This document shows, one piece after another, positions 34,263 through 44,222 of a DNA stretch of 64,000 nt. This DNA is from Gigaspora margarita (taxonomy: Eukaryota > Glomeromycota > Glomeromycetes > Diversisporales > Gigasporaceae). The position numbers and the translations under genes were made by a program. The notes under the pieces are model-generated. The model saw nothing but the letters and a program-made list of their open reading frames with translations, was not told the DNA's origin and did no database searches. Position 1 is the stretch's first letter. Each line of letters begins with the position of its first letter. The stretch covers positions 322,164 to 386,163 of the forward strand of contig WTPW01000433.1 of NCBI GenBank assembly GCA_009809945.1, in the 5' to 3' direction.

Positions 34263-35640
34263 TACCGCATATTATCTTCCTACCTAAATGGCCACCAACT
34301 TAAAACAATCAACAAGGCCATAATACAAATGACAAAACAAAAAGTGAAACTAGCTAAAGGGGTCCCAAACTCCTTCATGAATTGCTCTGAAATATACGCT
34401 ATATTAGACAATACTCAATCACAACTAACAACCCTCTCCACCAACCTTCTCCGGGGACTAAATCATATTTCCTTTGATAATTCATATCTAAAATTACGCC
34501 TCCAAGAAATACAAGATGCGGCATACATGGAAACATCTATACTAGAAGAGAAACTCATACTCCCCACTACAGAAAACCTTACTCATACTGGTCAAGCCAT
34601 CTTTGCTATTCACAAACTAAACATAAAGTTTGCTAAACCACTAAATGCCTGGCCAGTTGCCATGAAACTGCTTGGCACATCTATCAACCAACTCCTTCTC
34701 ACTCACCCCCGCAGTGCATACCTCAAAGACAAACTTAACCAACAACACGTTACTTGTATTGAACAATTTCTGGACCTTTCAAATACAAAATTAATTGAAT
34801 GGAAAAACTTTCACCACAACATTAAAAAAATCCCTCGCGGTAGGATGCCCAAATGGTTTCAAACTATACAAGATCTCATAGCTGCTACCACTTCCCTATC
34901 TCTAGAATTAATTAGCCCAAATCCTTTTGTTACTCCTCGTTGGTCCCCAAAAAGAAAAGGATGGATAATCAACCATAAGGCAGAGGTGGCCAAAATATAC
35001 AACTGTGCCAATACACTGCTAATAGGTAAACACTACCTCTACCAGGATAACAACACTACCATCAGAGCTTGTCATGGTTGTGTACACTCTGACAAGAGCA
35101 TAAAACATAGTTCCTGCTACATATATCTAGAACCTGAATATATTCACAACATTCAAATCGATTGCAAACTGCATATACATGCAAACATCCAAGACATTAA
35201 GAATTCACTCCGACAATTACAATATAAGAAAGCAAGCACCAAACCACCAATAATACTACCAAGGCCTCTCTCCGCCTTTCAGGACCCACCAGTAACACTA
35301 TGGGAATCCCTCATCTCATTGAACTTTAAAAAGAAAAACCTAGCCATGTCCCTTACTACTAAGCGGAGAAACATATCTGGTCAAACTGCCATAGTAGCAA
35401 CCTGTATAGTGGCACCAAACGGATATACTACAAGTTGCTACTGCACACACTGGCCCACAAAAATTACCATGCTTATTACATTACTAATCTTTGTTCTCTT
35501 ATCCACAGACAATCGAGCAAAAATATCAATAACCACTAATAATTCCCTCCTTTAATCAATACTTTCACAAACCACCGACAATCACTTCCTACAAAACCAA
35601 CGTTTGGACCAAATGCAATGCCTCTTCTACAACGCATAGC
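34263..35640 (+). pseudogene. LINE ORF2 thumb/connector and decayed RNase H-like region
   Basis: 34329-35555 reads in the reverse transcriptase frame for 408 residues. From about 35340 the pattern TAIVATCIVAPNGYTTSC, then WPTKITMLITLLIFVLL and KISITTNNSLL resembles an RNase H domain, where the last block would normally be I-x-TDS. The acidic residues are missing, so it would be inactive. A CHGCVHSDKSIKHSSC block near 35068 is Cys/His-rich. RNase H is known in I-type LINEs; the assignment here is by pattern only. Confidence 0.55.
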
Positions 35641-36380
35641 AAAATCAATAATAGGAGACCGAGAGCTAAACATCTCCTTTGACAAAGGAATGAAAATTGA
35701 GGACCTGAACACACCATTCCTCCTGATTCTAACACCCCACAACTTTCTACATAAACAATACACACCACTCCTAAACTCGATACCAACACAACAACTCCTT
35801 AAAACAACACTAAAGCAAATACACAAAATCACTAACCTACTCCGCTGGCAAAACCAACACAGAATCAGCCTATGGAAGAATAGACTACCTGATATCGACT
35901 GGAATGCAACCCTATCTACTCTATCTTATAACGCAAATCAAAAGTACTATACACGGATCCAAACAAATCTAACCTAAAGAACTTCAAAATGAAATTAATC
36001 GCCAAAGAATTACCGACCTTCCTTCTCCTACACTTCCGTAATCCTACAAAATACCTGAACTACCTATGCCCAGATGTTACTCAGCTCCAGAGGATTACGC
36101 CTATTTACTAACATGCATTTCAAACCCTTTCTTCTTCAAAATAGAATTAACAAGAATATTAAATAGAATAGCAGACAAAGAAGAGAAACCACTCAACAAC
36201 TCACATCTATTTGTACAATTATACTACGACCTCCATATAACCCAACAAGTTCCCATCGGCCTAATAACAGAAAGAACTATGGCTCCTTTTACAACTGAAC
36301 ATCTTAAGAAAAAGATAACTCCAAAACTACACCACAACATCGCCGAATTCATATACAAAGAAATATGGCTCCCGTCTTGA
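35618..36380 (+). pseudogene. LINE ORF2 C-terminal region
   Basis: Two frames, 35618-35977 and 36066-36380, continue the protein. The second begins MPRCYSAPEDYAYLLTC, a spacing reminiscent of the Cys/His motif near the C-terminus of some LINE ORF2 proteins. No catalytic function can be assigned. Confidence 0.5.
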
Positions 36381-36675
36381 ATATCACGACACTCAGATGT
36401 CATGCCCATACCACTGACTATTACAATACCGAAACTAGAAAAAACACCTTCTCTCCCCCAACTACGACTCAGAACAGCTATAAATAAGGTTATCCTTACG
36501 AACGACTGTTCACCCAATAACATTCTCAGAATCTAGAGGTCTACGACCATTCTAGTAAAAAATTAGGTCAAGAGTAAAGCAGCTCTTACCTCTACTCACA
36601 ATAGATTAGTAATTCCTACATGTAAATAAATATGTATAATCTACAAAATCTAATAAAGTAATAGAGGATAGACCT

Positions 36676-36681
<6 letters not shown>

Positions 36682-36711
<30 letters not shown>
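36682..36711 (+). repeat. LINE poly-A tail
   Basis: An uninterrupted run of about 30 A directly before the right TSD. An AATAAA-like AATAAAGTAAT word lies about 30 bases upstream near 36650. Confidence 0.9.
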
Positions 36712-36713
<2 letters not shown>

Positions 36714-36727
36714 AAAATGGAAATTAA
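36712..36727 (+). repeat. LINE target-site duplication, right
   Basis: TTAAAATGGAAATTAA, identical to 28882-28897; the sequence after it continues the F-box copy 2 flank. Confidence 0.85.
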
Positions 36728-37590
36728 GATCTTTTAAAAGCCCAAGTATTTAAGAAATAAGTTAATTATAAAACCCCAATATGATGTAAATTTTTTTTGT
36801 TTTATTGCTGATAATATATAATTATGTCAAATTGAGCTAAATAAATTGTTCCATATATTTACAAAGAAAACTTCTTATTGCAGAAATAGGTTAGCATAAC
36901 ATTACACCTTAATATTAATACTGTAATATGTAACAAACAATAATATAATCTTAGAATCAAATTTGGTCTGACTAAAGATGAGAATAGATGGCATAAGTTA
37001 TAATTATAATCCGTAAGCTATAGCAAAAAATGCCATTATCCATTATAATTTAGGCGAGTTTATGTCATAAAGTCTGCATTCAGATTAATTTTATATAAAT
37101 CTCATATACAACATGATCTCCCATTTCTAGTTTTGCGCATCTATGTTTGACAGATACTTATAGTTATACAGTTTATGAATATGATTATATTGTTGTTTAA
37201 TGTCAAATGACTGTAGTATTCTTACCATAAAATTTTGAACTTGCATTTTGAATTTAGACAGGTGTTGCAGATATTTGAGGTTTTGCTATTAAACGGATTT
37301 TTCATATATAATATGTAAATCAAAACTATACAGTCGTACTCCTCTATAAATACTCTGCTTTATATAAGAAAAAAAGTTTGATTATAAAAATTTTATAATG
37401 ATGTGCTTATATAGAAGCATTTTTTATAAATTTATTAATGAATTTTTTTCAAAATTTAAGGTAAATATATAGAATTTGTTTAGGGATTATTATAGAGAAG
37501 TACAACTATATATGGTATAAAATAAAAATTTCATAAATCATGATCTCGGGTTCGATATTAAGTTTGTATTTTAACTTACTAGAAAAGGAA
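36728..37590 (+). repeat. Duplicated downstream flank of F-box copy 2, second part
   Basis: Matches copy 1 at 8690-9490 and copy 4 at 58490-60900 (for example GAGCTAAATAAATTGTTCCATA, trimmed here; TTGAACTTGCATTTTGAATT at 37239). It shows empty sites for the 213-bp insertion (37134-37150) and for the 1151-bp insertion (about 37168-37185). A pogo-like MITE interrupts it at 37331. Confidence 0.65.
37331..37507. mobile_element. Small TA-type MITE
   Basis: Starts CAGTCGTACTCCTCTATAA after TA and ends with an inverted form (TTATAGAGAAGTACAACTA). About 177 bp, same terminal style as 20822-21761 and 45200-45350. Confidence 0.62.
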
Positions 37591-38337
37591 AATTTTTGGC
37601 ATCTCTGGCTAGCTTATGCATCTCTGGCCCAAAATTATTTCGGTTATATGATTCTAACTTGGGTAAGGATCATATAAGTTTAGAGTTAGAGGAGGGCTTG
37701 TAGGTAAAATTGCCTTCCCTACATTTTTAACTCATTTTGCTCCAATAGATTAGATAGCCGTTTTTTGTATTCTGCACACTTTCTTGACCAATATTACCGA
37801 ACCGTTTTATGAAGCAAAGAAAAACAAAAAAAGGCTGAAAATACGAAAACTAGCATGGTGCAAGACATTTATATTCGACAATCATTGACTTGTTTCAATT
37901 TTTCAAACTGCTAAATTTTTATATAAGAGATTTTTCAAACAACCAACCAGTAATTTTATAGAGCATCTAAGCTCTATAAAATTACCGGTTAGTTTTTTGA
38001 AAAACCTCTTGTATAAAAGTTTTAAAAGTTTGAAAATTGATATTAAAATATCAAGATTTATGTATAAAATAACTTAAACGCAAAATTTAAAATGCTAAAG
38101 CTTTTTACAAAGGCATTATTTTAAAAATCTGACAGGTAACTTTTGTAGAGCTCATCAGGAAGAACAAAGTTACTTGTCAAATTTTAAAAATGTTGCCTGT
38201 GTAAGAAGTTTTAGCATTTTAAAATTATTGTCTAATATAGATGTCTTGGGAGAGTAATTTATCTATAAGGCCACGCAAAGTTGATTTTTCGTTTTGCATT
38301 ACCCGCTGACCCATGTTTTCAATTTTTCCTTTTTTTT
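37591..38337. repeat. Non-coding with two hairpins
   Basis: Hairpin 1 (about 37905-38030) pairs AGAGATTTTTCAAAC and the AATTTTATAGAGC/GCTCTATAAAATT core. Hairpin 2 (about 38088-38220) pairs AATGCTAAAGCTTTTTACA with its complement around a GTAGAGCTCATCAGG centre. Both look like small foldback elements. No gene. Confidence 0.55.
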
Positions 38338-39129
38338 NNNNNNNNNNNNNNNNNNNNNNNNNNNNNNNNNNNNNNNNNNNNNNNNNNNNNNNNNNNNNNN
38401 NNNNNNNNNNNNNNNNNNNNNNNNNNNNNNNNNNNNNNNNNNNNNNNNNNNNNNNNNNNNNNNNNNNNNNNNNNNNNNNNNNNNNNNNNNNNNNNNNNNN
38501 NNNNNNNNNNNNNNNNNNNNNNNNNNNNNNNNNNNNNNNNNNNNNNNNNNNNNNNNNNNNNNNNNNNNNNNNNNNNNNNNNNNNNNNNNNNNNNNNNNNN
38601 NNNNNNNNNNNNNNNNNNNNNNNNNNNNNNNNNNNNNNNNNNNNNNNNNNNNNNNNNNNNNNNNNNNNNNNNNNNNNNNNNNNNNNNNNNNNNNNNNNNN
38701 NNNNNNNNNNNNNNNNNNNNNNNNNNNNNNNNNNNNNNNNNNNNNNNNNNNNNNNNNNNNNNNNNNNNNNNNNNNNNNNNNNNNNNNNNNNNNNNNNNNN
38801 NNNNNNNNNNNNNNNNNNNNNNNNNNNNNNNNNNNNNNNNNNNNNNNNNNNNNNNNNNNNNNNNNNNNNNNNNNNNNNNNNNNNNNNNNNNNNNNNNNNN
38901 NNNNNNNNNNNNNNNNNNNNNNNNNNNNNNNNNNNNNNNNNNNNNNNNNNNNNNNNNNNNNNNNNNNNNNNNNNNNNNNNNNNNNNNNNNNNNNNNNNNN
39001 NNNNNNNNNNNNNNNNNNNNNNNNNNNNNNNNNNNNNNNNNNNNNNNNNNNNNNNNNNNNNNNNNNNNNNNNNNNNNNNNNNNNNNNNNNNNNNNNNNNN
39101 NNNNNNNNNNNNNNNNNNNNNNNNNNNNN
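38338..39129. other. Assembly gap (N)
   Basis: A run of 792 N. Poly-T on the left and poly-A plus a minisatellite on the right suggest a repeat that could not be assembled. Reading frames across it are meaningless. Confidence 0.99.
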
Positions 39130-39375
39130 AAAAAAAAAAAAACGATAGCAAAAACATCACAAAATGACGAAAGCACCAAAAACTAAAAAAAAACGATGTC
39201 AAAAACACCACACAGCAATGATGAAAGCACCAAAAAAAACCACGGCAAAAACACCATACAACGACGACGAAAGCACCAAAAAAAAAATGACGGCAAAAAC
39301 ACTACATTACGCCGACGAAAGCACCAAAAAAAGACAGCGGTAAAACGACGAGGAAAGCAAGGAAAGCACTGACAA
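39130..39375 (+). repeat. Minisatellite, 46-54 bp unit
   Basis: GACGAAAGCACCAAAAA recurs at 39166, 39220 (with T), 39266 and 39314, joined by ACGGCAAAAACACCA-type spacers. It decays by 39375. It is GC-richer than its surroundings and probably extends into the gap. Confidence 0.8.
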
Positions 39376-39539
39376 AAAACAGCGCGATCTATGTTGATCG
39401 GTTTAATTTTATATAAACATAGTCACATGATTGACACAGGTTAAGACCCTATACCCCAGGGTATAGGTTAATTTTCCCCATTTTAATTGGCAATTGGCTA
39501 TTAGACCAGAGATATATATGTCAACCAGAGATTACATGT

Positions 39540-39635
39540 ACAATGTTACACTGTACGAACATATACTGTTTGTCATATAAGACTATACCAGACTAAACTA
39601 GTACTAAACTCTTTCTCGTTAATACAAAATAATTC
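39540..39635 (+). promoter_or_regulatory. Conserved F-box promoter block, copy 5
   Basis: ATGTTACACTGTACGAACAT, ACTATACCAGACTAAAC and CTCTTTCTCGTTAATAC precede the start codon of the gene fragment. The block survives although the gene behind it is destroyed. Confidence 0.5.
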
Positions 39636-40217
39636 ATGCAATCAAAAATATATGACCGAATTAATTGACATTTTATACCAATACAGCTCACAAGTGCACA
39701 CGAGCATAAGGAATTAATTTCATTACTTCAATTATTAAGAATAATTTCAACACTTTTCATCTCTTGATGAGAACGAAAAATTCGTTTTGAAAGAATGTGG
39801 AATAAACATTATTTAATTATACAAGATTTTTGGAATTCTCGTCAATCTAGAAAGGAGAGTTAGAAAATGGTTCGATTTCCACTAGCTGGTTCAAAACTAT
39901 AGATGTTTGACGCAACTGATGAAGCCTGACGAAACCTTGACGCAACCTGACGAAACCATAAGTTGCGCCACTGACGCATGACGCAATTCAACCATATGTT
40001 TTTAAGGCTCACGTGAGAGTTGCGTCAGGTCACGTGAGTTGCGTCAGGCATCATTATTCAAAACCATACACATCATCAATATATCACATAATTAATTTAT
40101 AATTTAAATTATTTGTTGAGAGTTAGGTCTTTCTAGATTATGAAATTAATCAAGAGATTTTCTATTTATTGGGATGAAATGAGCAATTTTTCTCACGAAT
40201 CAAAGATTTATCTTTAT
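39636..40217 (+). pseudogene. Rearranged F-box gene fragment (copy 5)
   Basis: Starts ATGCAATCAAAAATAT, matching the family start. The segment 39684-39748 is inverted relative to the other copies: its reverse complement gives the codons for EIILNN through SCALVS. Homology resumes in plus orientation at 39749 (CTTTTCATCTCTTGATGAGA), is interrupted by a 159-bp MITE (39898-40056), and ends near 40217 (ACGAATCAAAGATTTATC), about half of the gene. No reading frame remains. It lies directly upstream of copy 3. Confidence 0.78.
39898..40056. mobile_element. hAT-like MITE, 159 bp, 8-bp TSD in F-box fragment
   Basis: Ends TATAGATGTTTGACGCAACT and the inverse of TAATGATGCCTGACGCAACT align without gaps. 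TTCAAAAC is duplicated at 39890-39897 and 40057-40064 and is F-box coding sequence (compare GGTTCAAAACC in copy 3). Internal GACGCAACCTGACGAAACC units echo the GATGAAACC units of 13112-15209, whose termini also match. Confidence 0.8.
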
Positions 40218-40229
40218 ATAATATACAAA

Positions 40230-40421
40230 TTATTCTCCGCGTTTCCGTATTTATACCGTGCAAATCTAAAAATCATATGGCATGTATATTTTTATTTATA
40301 TATGCTGTGCACGTATCAATGTTACACGGACGAATGCATCATACATATATACCATACATATACGTGTAACAAGATTGCACCGGACTTACCCCTTTCTCGT
40401 TTTATACAGCTCAAGTAATTC
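40230..40421 (+). promoter_or_regulatory. Conserved F-box promoter block, copy 3
   Basis: AATGTTACACGGACGAATGC, ATACATATACGTG, then GCACCGGACTTACCCCTTTC at 40377-40396, CTCGTT and CTCAAGTAATTCATGG. The upstream part to 40230 also matches copy 1. The ORF covering 40140-40418 is a chance reading across the copy 5 remnant and this block. Confidence 0.6.
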
Positions 40422-41921
40422 ATGGCATCAAAAATGCTTATGGGCGATATGCCCGAATTAATGGAAATTATTCTTAATAATTTGAATAATGAATTTTATT
40501 ACTTATATTCGTGTGCACTTGTGAACCGACATTGGTGTAAAATGTCAATTCCTATTCTATGGCAAAATCCGTTTTTATTAGTTCAAACTCCATTATTCAT
40601 TTCTCAATACTTTTCATCTCTTGACGAAAACGAAAAGTTCGTTTTAAATGAATGTGGAATAAATGTAAAGTTTCCAAAAACATTATTTAATTATGCAAAA
40701 TTTCTTAAGGTTTTTGATCTATTTAGTCTAGAGACAAAGGTTAGAAAATGGATAGATTCTCAACTTGCTGGTTCAAAACCAAACGCATCATCAATTTATC
40801 GCATAATTAATTTATTACTTAAATTATTTGTTGAGAGTGGGGCCATTTTGCACAAATTAGATTTATATTTTTCGGATTATGAAATCAATCCAGAGATCTT
40901 CTATTCATTAGGACAAAATGAACAATTTTTCTCACGACTTCAAGATTTATCATTGGGTGGAATATCAGACTTTAACATCGAAAGCGTTACTGCATTATTA
41001 GGAATCTTGGCAAAAAACACTACAAAAATTAATATTTTGAAACTTGAACTTTATTCTGATTATGAACTACGAACACTTCATGCGCTTGAACGTATTATTA
41101 AATCACAAGAACAACTTAGACAGTTTAGCTTAATCGGTAAAGAAGAATATCTTACAGAGTTCCACGGAATTATTTCATCTTTAGATAGTCAAAAGAAGTC
41201 ATTAAACGAAGTTATAATAGAGAGTTGTTCTTGTAACACAGAGTTCAAGGTGCTAATGAATTGTAAAAATTTAGGAATTCTTCGTATCCATGATTGTAGT
41301 AATTTAAATATATTAGAGGCAAGCCTCAATACTTTAGAAATTACTTGTTACATTATTGATGCATCGAATATAGTACAAATTTTAAAAAAGTCCGGCCCAT
41401 TATTACAACGACTAAGTCTTGTAACAACAGATGAACCAATTCAAGAAAAATCATTATTACTAAAGACAATCAAGTCCTTCTGCCCGAATATTACATATCT
41501 CAACATTACAGATGTTGAATTTTCCACACAATTCCTTGAGTTTATTGTTAATTTACAAAAACTTCAATTTCTAACGTTATGGGACATCTATGAAATACTA
41601 GAGGATGAACCAGAAAAACTAGTTATGAAGTTTGCAAAACTATTGCCATTAACATTGCAGTATCTTGACTTGAGGTATTCTCGTTTAAGTTCATATATTG
41701 ATATTTTGCTCAATAATTGCTATGCACCTTTAAAATATCTGCTAATTGATCTCCTTGATGATGAGAAAGAAGCTAAAGCATTAATCGAATTTTGCATGCG
41801 AAAAAGAACTTTGAATTATGTGGGTGTAGAAAAAAGTTTGAATTTAGATGATAATATTAAAAAAGAAATGGAAAAATATGTTCCATTGGTACCATGTGAA
41901 CTCATTGTTGTTAATTGCTGA
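40422..41921 (+). CDS. F-box protein with degenerate leucine-rich repeats (copy 3)
   Basis: Single exon, 499 residues. The F-box is at residues 9-50 (MPELMEIILNNLNNEFYYLY, then SCALVNRHWCKMSIPILW). Leucine-rich-like segments run from about 140 to 420, with KLDLYFSDYEINPEIFYSLG and ITYLNITDVEF well conserved. It differs from copies 1 and 4 at the C-terminus (CELIVVNC), which it shares with pseudogene copy 2. The middle (IESVTALLGILAKNTTKIN, ILRIHDCSNLNILEASL) is shared with copy 4. By family, an SCF adaptor with unknown target. The usual AATAAAATAGTGC word after the stop is missing, so its poly-A site may differ. Confidence 0.85.
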   Translation: MASKMLMGDMPELMEIILNNLNNEFYYLYSCALVNRHWCKMSIPILWQNPFLLVQTPLFISQYFSSLDENEKFVLNECGINVKFPKTLFNYAKFLKVFDLFSLETKVRKWIDSQLAGSKPNASSIYRIINLLLKLFVESGAILHKLDLYFSDYEINPEIFYSLGQNEQFFSRLQDLSLGGISDFNIESVTALLGILAKNTTKINILKLELYSDYELRTLHALERIIKSQEQLRQFSLIGKEEYLTEFHGIISSLDSQKKSLNEVIIESCSCNTEFKVLMNCKNLGILRIHDCSNLNILEASLNTLEITCYIIDASNIVQILKKSGPLLQRLSLVTTDEPIQEKSLLLKTIKSFCPNITYLNITDVEFSTQFLEFIVNLQKLQFLTLWDIYEILEDEPEKLVMKFAKLLPLTLQYLDLRYSRLSSYIDILLNNCYAPLKYLLIDLLDDEKEAKALIEFCMRKRTLNYVGVEKSLNLDDNIKKEMEKYVPLVPCELIVVNC

Positions 41922-43093
41922 ATTTCGACATAAAAATTTCTTTTATAAAAGACTTTTAGACAAGTTTTATTACTAAACTTTTAAACATGTTAGCATCATT
42001 TATTAATTTTTGAAGTTGTGGTATTTAATACACATAGTGCATTAAAAATTTCAATGATATGGGGATGAGTCAATAAAATTAAGTAAATGTTTTATAATTA
42101 GATTTTTTATAACTTTAAAGAATAAACTTAACAGAAACTTACCATATTCAATAAAATTTTTTTAAATAAATAATTTTTACAAACTTGTATAATTGCAAAC
42201 TCATCCTTATTGATTCACAGGGTCACTCTTTTTTGATTTTTATACTAACTCATATTGTACAATCTTTCTAACACTAACAAAAATTGGACCTTTTTTTATG
42301 AATTAAAAAAAATGGTCCCGTGAATCAAGAAATTAATGTTTAATTAATTTAAAAATTTTTTAATAAATTTGGTTAATTTTCTGTTAAGTTATTCATCAAA
42401 AATTTTAAAAAAATTATTAAAAATATTTGCTTGATTTCTATTGATTAAAATCCCATATTATATAAAATACTTTTGCGTTTAATGAAAATCAATTTTAATT
42501 AATGTAAAAGTTTGTTCTGACCCAAGTTCTAATGATAGTATTATATGATAAGATCTCTTTAAATCCAACCCCTAAATGAAATATTCATCAAATGCAACTT
42601 TAATTCTGGCTCAAATATGTACATATCGACTCTTTATAAATAAGAATTTCTAATAAATATAGCTTTCAATCGCTATTATTAACTAAGCAGCTAAGCTAAT
42701 AAAAATTTGATAGCTTTACAAGACATAGAATTTAATTAGCTTGAATTATTGCTTGTAGAATATTTGCTTTAGTAATATAGAGCTGTATATATTGCAATTA
42801 AATGAAGCTTCTAAAATCAAGTACTTTAATATAAAAATAAATAAATATAGAATTCATTATAGCTGAAACTAAAATAAACAAATATACAATAAATTAACTT
42901 AGAAAATTGCTTAAAAAAGAAGTTATTAAATCGAACCAAATATCTAAAAATAGAGTCAAGTTAACTCAAATTACTTAATTGCTGATTTGTATATGATTAA
43001 CATAATGTTTATATTAGAATTTGTACAAATATTACAGTTAGAGAATATACCAACTATCAGATATTGGTATTATTGATTGCACCTTTTATAGTA
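41922..43093 (+). repeat. Duplicated downstream flank of F-box copy 3, with insertion
   Basis: Matches copy 1 from the stop to 42060 and again from 42459 to about 42660 (AAAAGTTTGTTCTGACC, AAATGCAACTTTAATTCTGG). After that the flank diverges from the others and no further feature was recognised up to 43093. Confidence 0.6.
42061..42458. mobile_element. Palindromic MITE in the copy 3 flank
   Basis: Absent from copies 1, 2 and 4 at the same place. Ends GGGGATGAGTCAATAAAATT and the inverse of a GGGATTTTAATCAATAGAAAT-like sequence; flanked by ATAT on both sides. The interior has a GGACCTTTTTTT / AAAAAATGGTCC inverted pair near 42300. Confidence 0.55.
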
Positions 43094-43187
43094 CAGTCAA
43101 ACATCCCTAAATACAACCTCTCTAAATGCATAACTCTCTAAATGCATGGCTCGACTTGGTCCCAACTCATATGTTACTTATCCCTTA

Positions 43188-43798
43188 AACCATATTCCAG
43201 GCAAATTTGCCTAGAAAATTAAAAAGTATTTATAATTTTTTAAATAAAACAAAAATTTATTAAGAATATAGGGTATACTTTCTTGATAAAATTCTTTTTT
43301 TAAAACATATTTTATAAACTTTCTTAGAAAAACTTTAAAGTTTTTATTTAAAAATTTTTATTATAGAATTTTTCTTTAACTTTTCTTAAATTTTATATAT
43401 TCTTGTCTATAAAAAAATTTTCACTTCAATACAAGTCTTAATTTTTACAAGTAAATCACAAAAGTTGCAATAATAAAAGTTGTAATTCTTTTTATAAACT
43501 ACAATATGTATTAAAAACAGAGAGCTAGAGCTAATATTTATAGAGTTCGCCAAGAATTAGTGATAATTTTTTTTGGTTAAAATTTTTTTTAAAATTGTCT
43601 ATTTTTAGCTTATAAGCAACTTATACTTTTTTTCTTATAATATAAAATTAAATTTTACTAAAATATAATCCTTATTTTCAAATATTATTAAATAAAATTT
43701 TATTTTAATATTTTAATTTTTAAAAAAAGTAGATCATAAGTATATTTATAGTATTTTTCTAGGCAAATTTGCCTAGAACAGCCTACAGATTAAGGGAT
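43188..43798. mobile_element. Nested MITE with AGGCAAATTTGCCT near both ends
   Basis: TATCCCTTAAACCATATTCC on the left and the inverse of CTATCCCTTAATCTGTAGG on the right; AGGCAAATTTGCCTAGAA occurs at each end. About 610 bp, very AT-rich. Confidence 0.6.
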
Positions 43799-44036
43799 AG
43801 ATTTTTATCTCTCTAAATTACAAGTTTTTTTTATCAGCATTTTGCCATGGATTTAGAGAGATCTGACTATATACAACACTAATCAAATAATTCTAGAATT
43901 TGGAAATATATAAATTATATATATATTAGCCAATCAAATCATAACTTTGAAAATTAAATATTTAAATAGAAGTAATAGTATTGAAAATCAAAAATTAAAT
44001 AATAGTATTAAAATATATGATATAATAGGACTCCGG

Positions 44037-44222
44037 ACATCTCTCATATAGTCATAACTGGGTTTTGGCCAATTTTGATCAAATTTGCTAAAAATGACAA
44101 AATTGTATTTGTTTAAATAATTTTTGATCTAGTGATCAGAATTGAATAAACTTTATTTGTTAGATATGCCTTAGAAAGCTTTATTTTAAAAAAAATTTCA
44201 TTCAGATTGGACCACTGGATGC
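44037..44222 (+). mobile_element. hAT-like MITE, copy 3, truncated
   Basis: AGGACTCCGGACATCTCTCA start and the same interior as 3255-3517, ending at CCACTGGATG. The sequence that follows (CAGTGTTGTTACTTAGCC) looks like the left end of a different hAT element whose right end I could not find. Confidence 0.65.

Larger units (their letters stand above)
28898..36711 (+). mobile_element. LINE (non-LTR retrotransposon), near full length, 7.8 kb
   Basis: Bounded by an exact 16-bp duplication and ending in a poly-A tail (36682-36711). The order is 5' leader, ORF1, endonuclease, reverse transcriptase, decayed RNase H, a C-terminal Cys/His region, 3' UTR. This order fits the I-type LINE group. The plus strand is rich in A and C, and GC is visibly higher than the surroundings. 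Frameshifts and stops break it at many points, and Ns occur at 31833, 31855-31856, 31863 and 31887. It is likely dead, yet the intact ends and TSD suggest recent insertion or poor consensus sequence. It sits in the downstream flank of F-box copy 2, same strand. Confidence 0.88.

Noticed and set aside
38225-39211. Long ORFs across the N run
   Set aside because: Unknown bases are read as open; there is no evidence for protein.
40140-40418. 92-residue ORF just before F-box copy 3
   Set aside because: It spans the tail of the copy 5 remnant and the promoter block of copy 3, and does not follow the family frame.
42061-42458. Spliceosomal intron or untranslated exon of copy 3
   Set aside because: Inverted ends and absence from the other copies fit a MITE better; no conserved splice context was seen.
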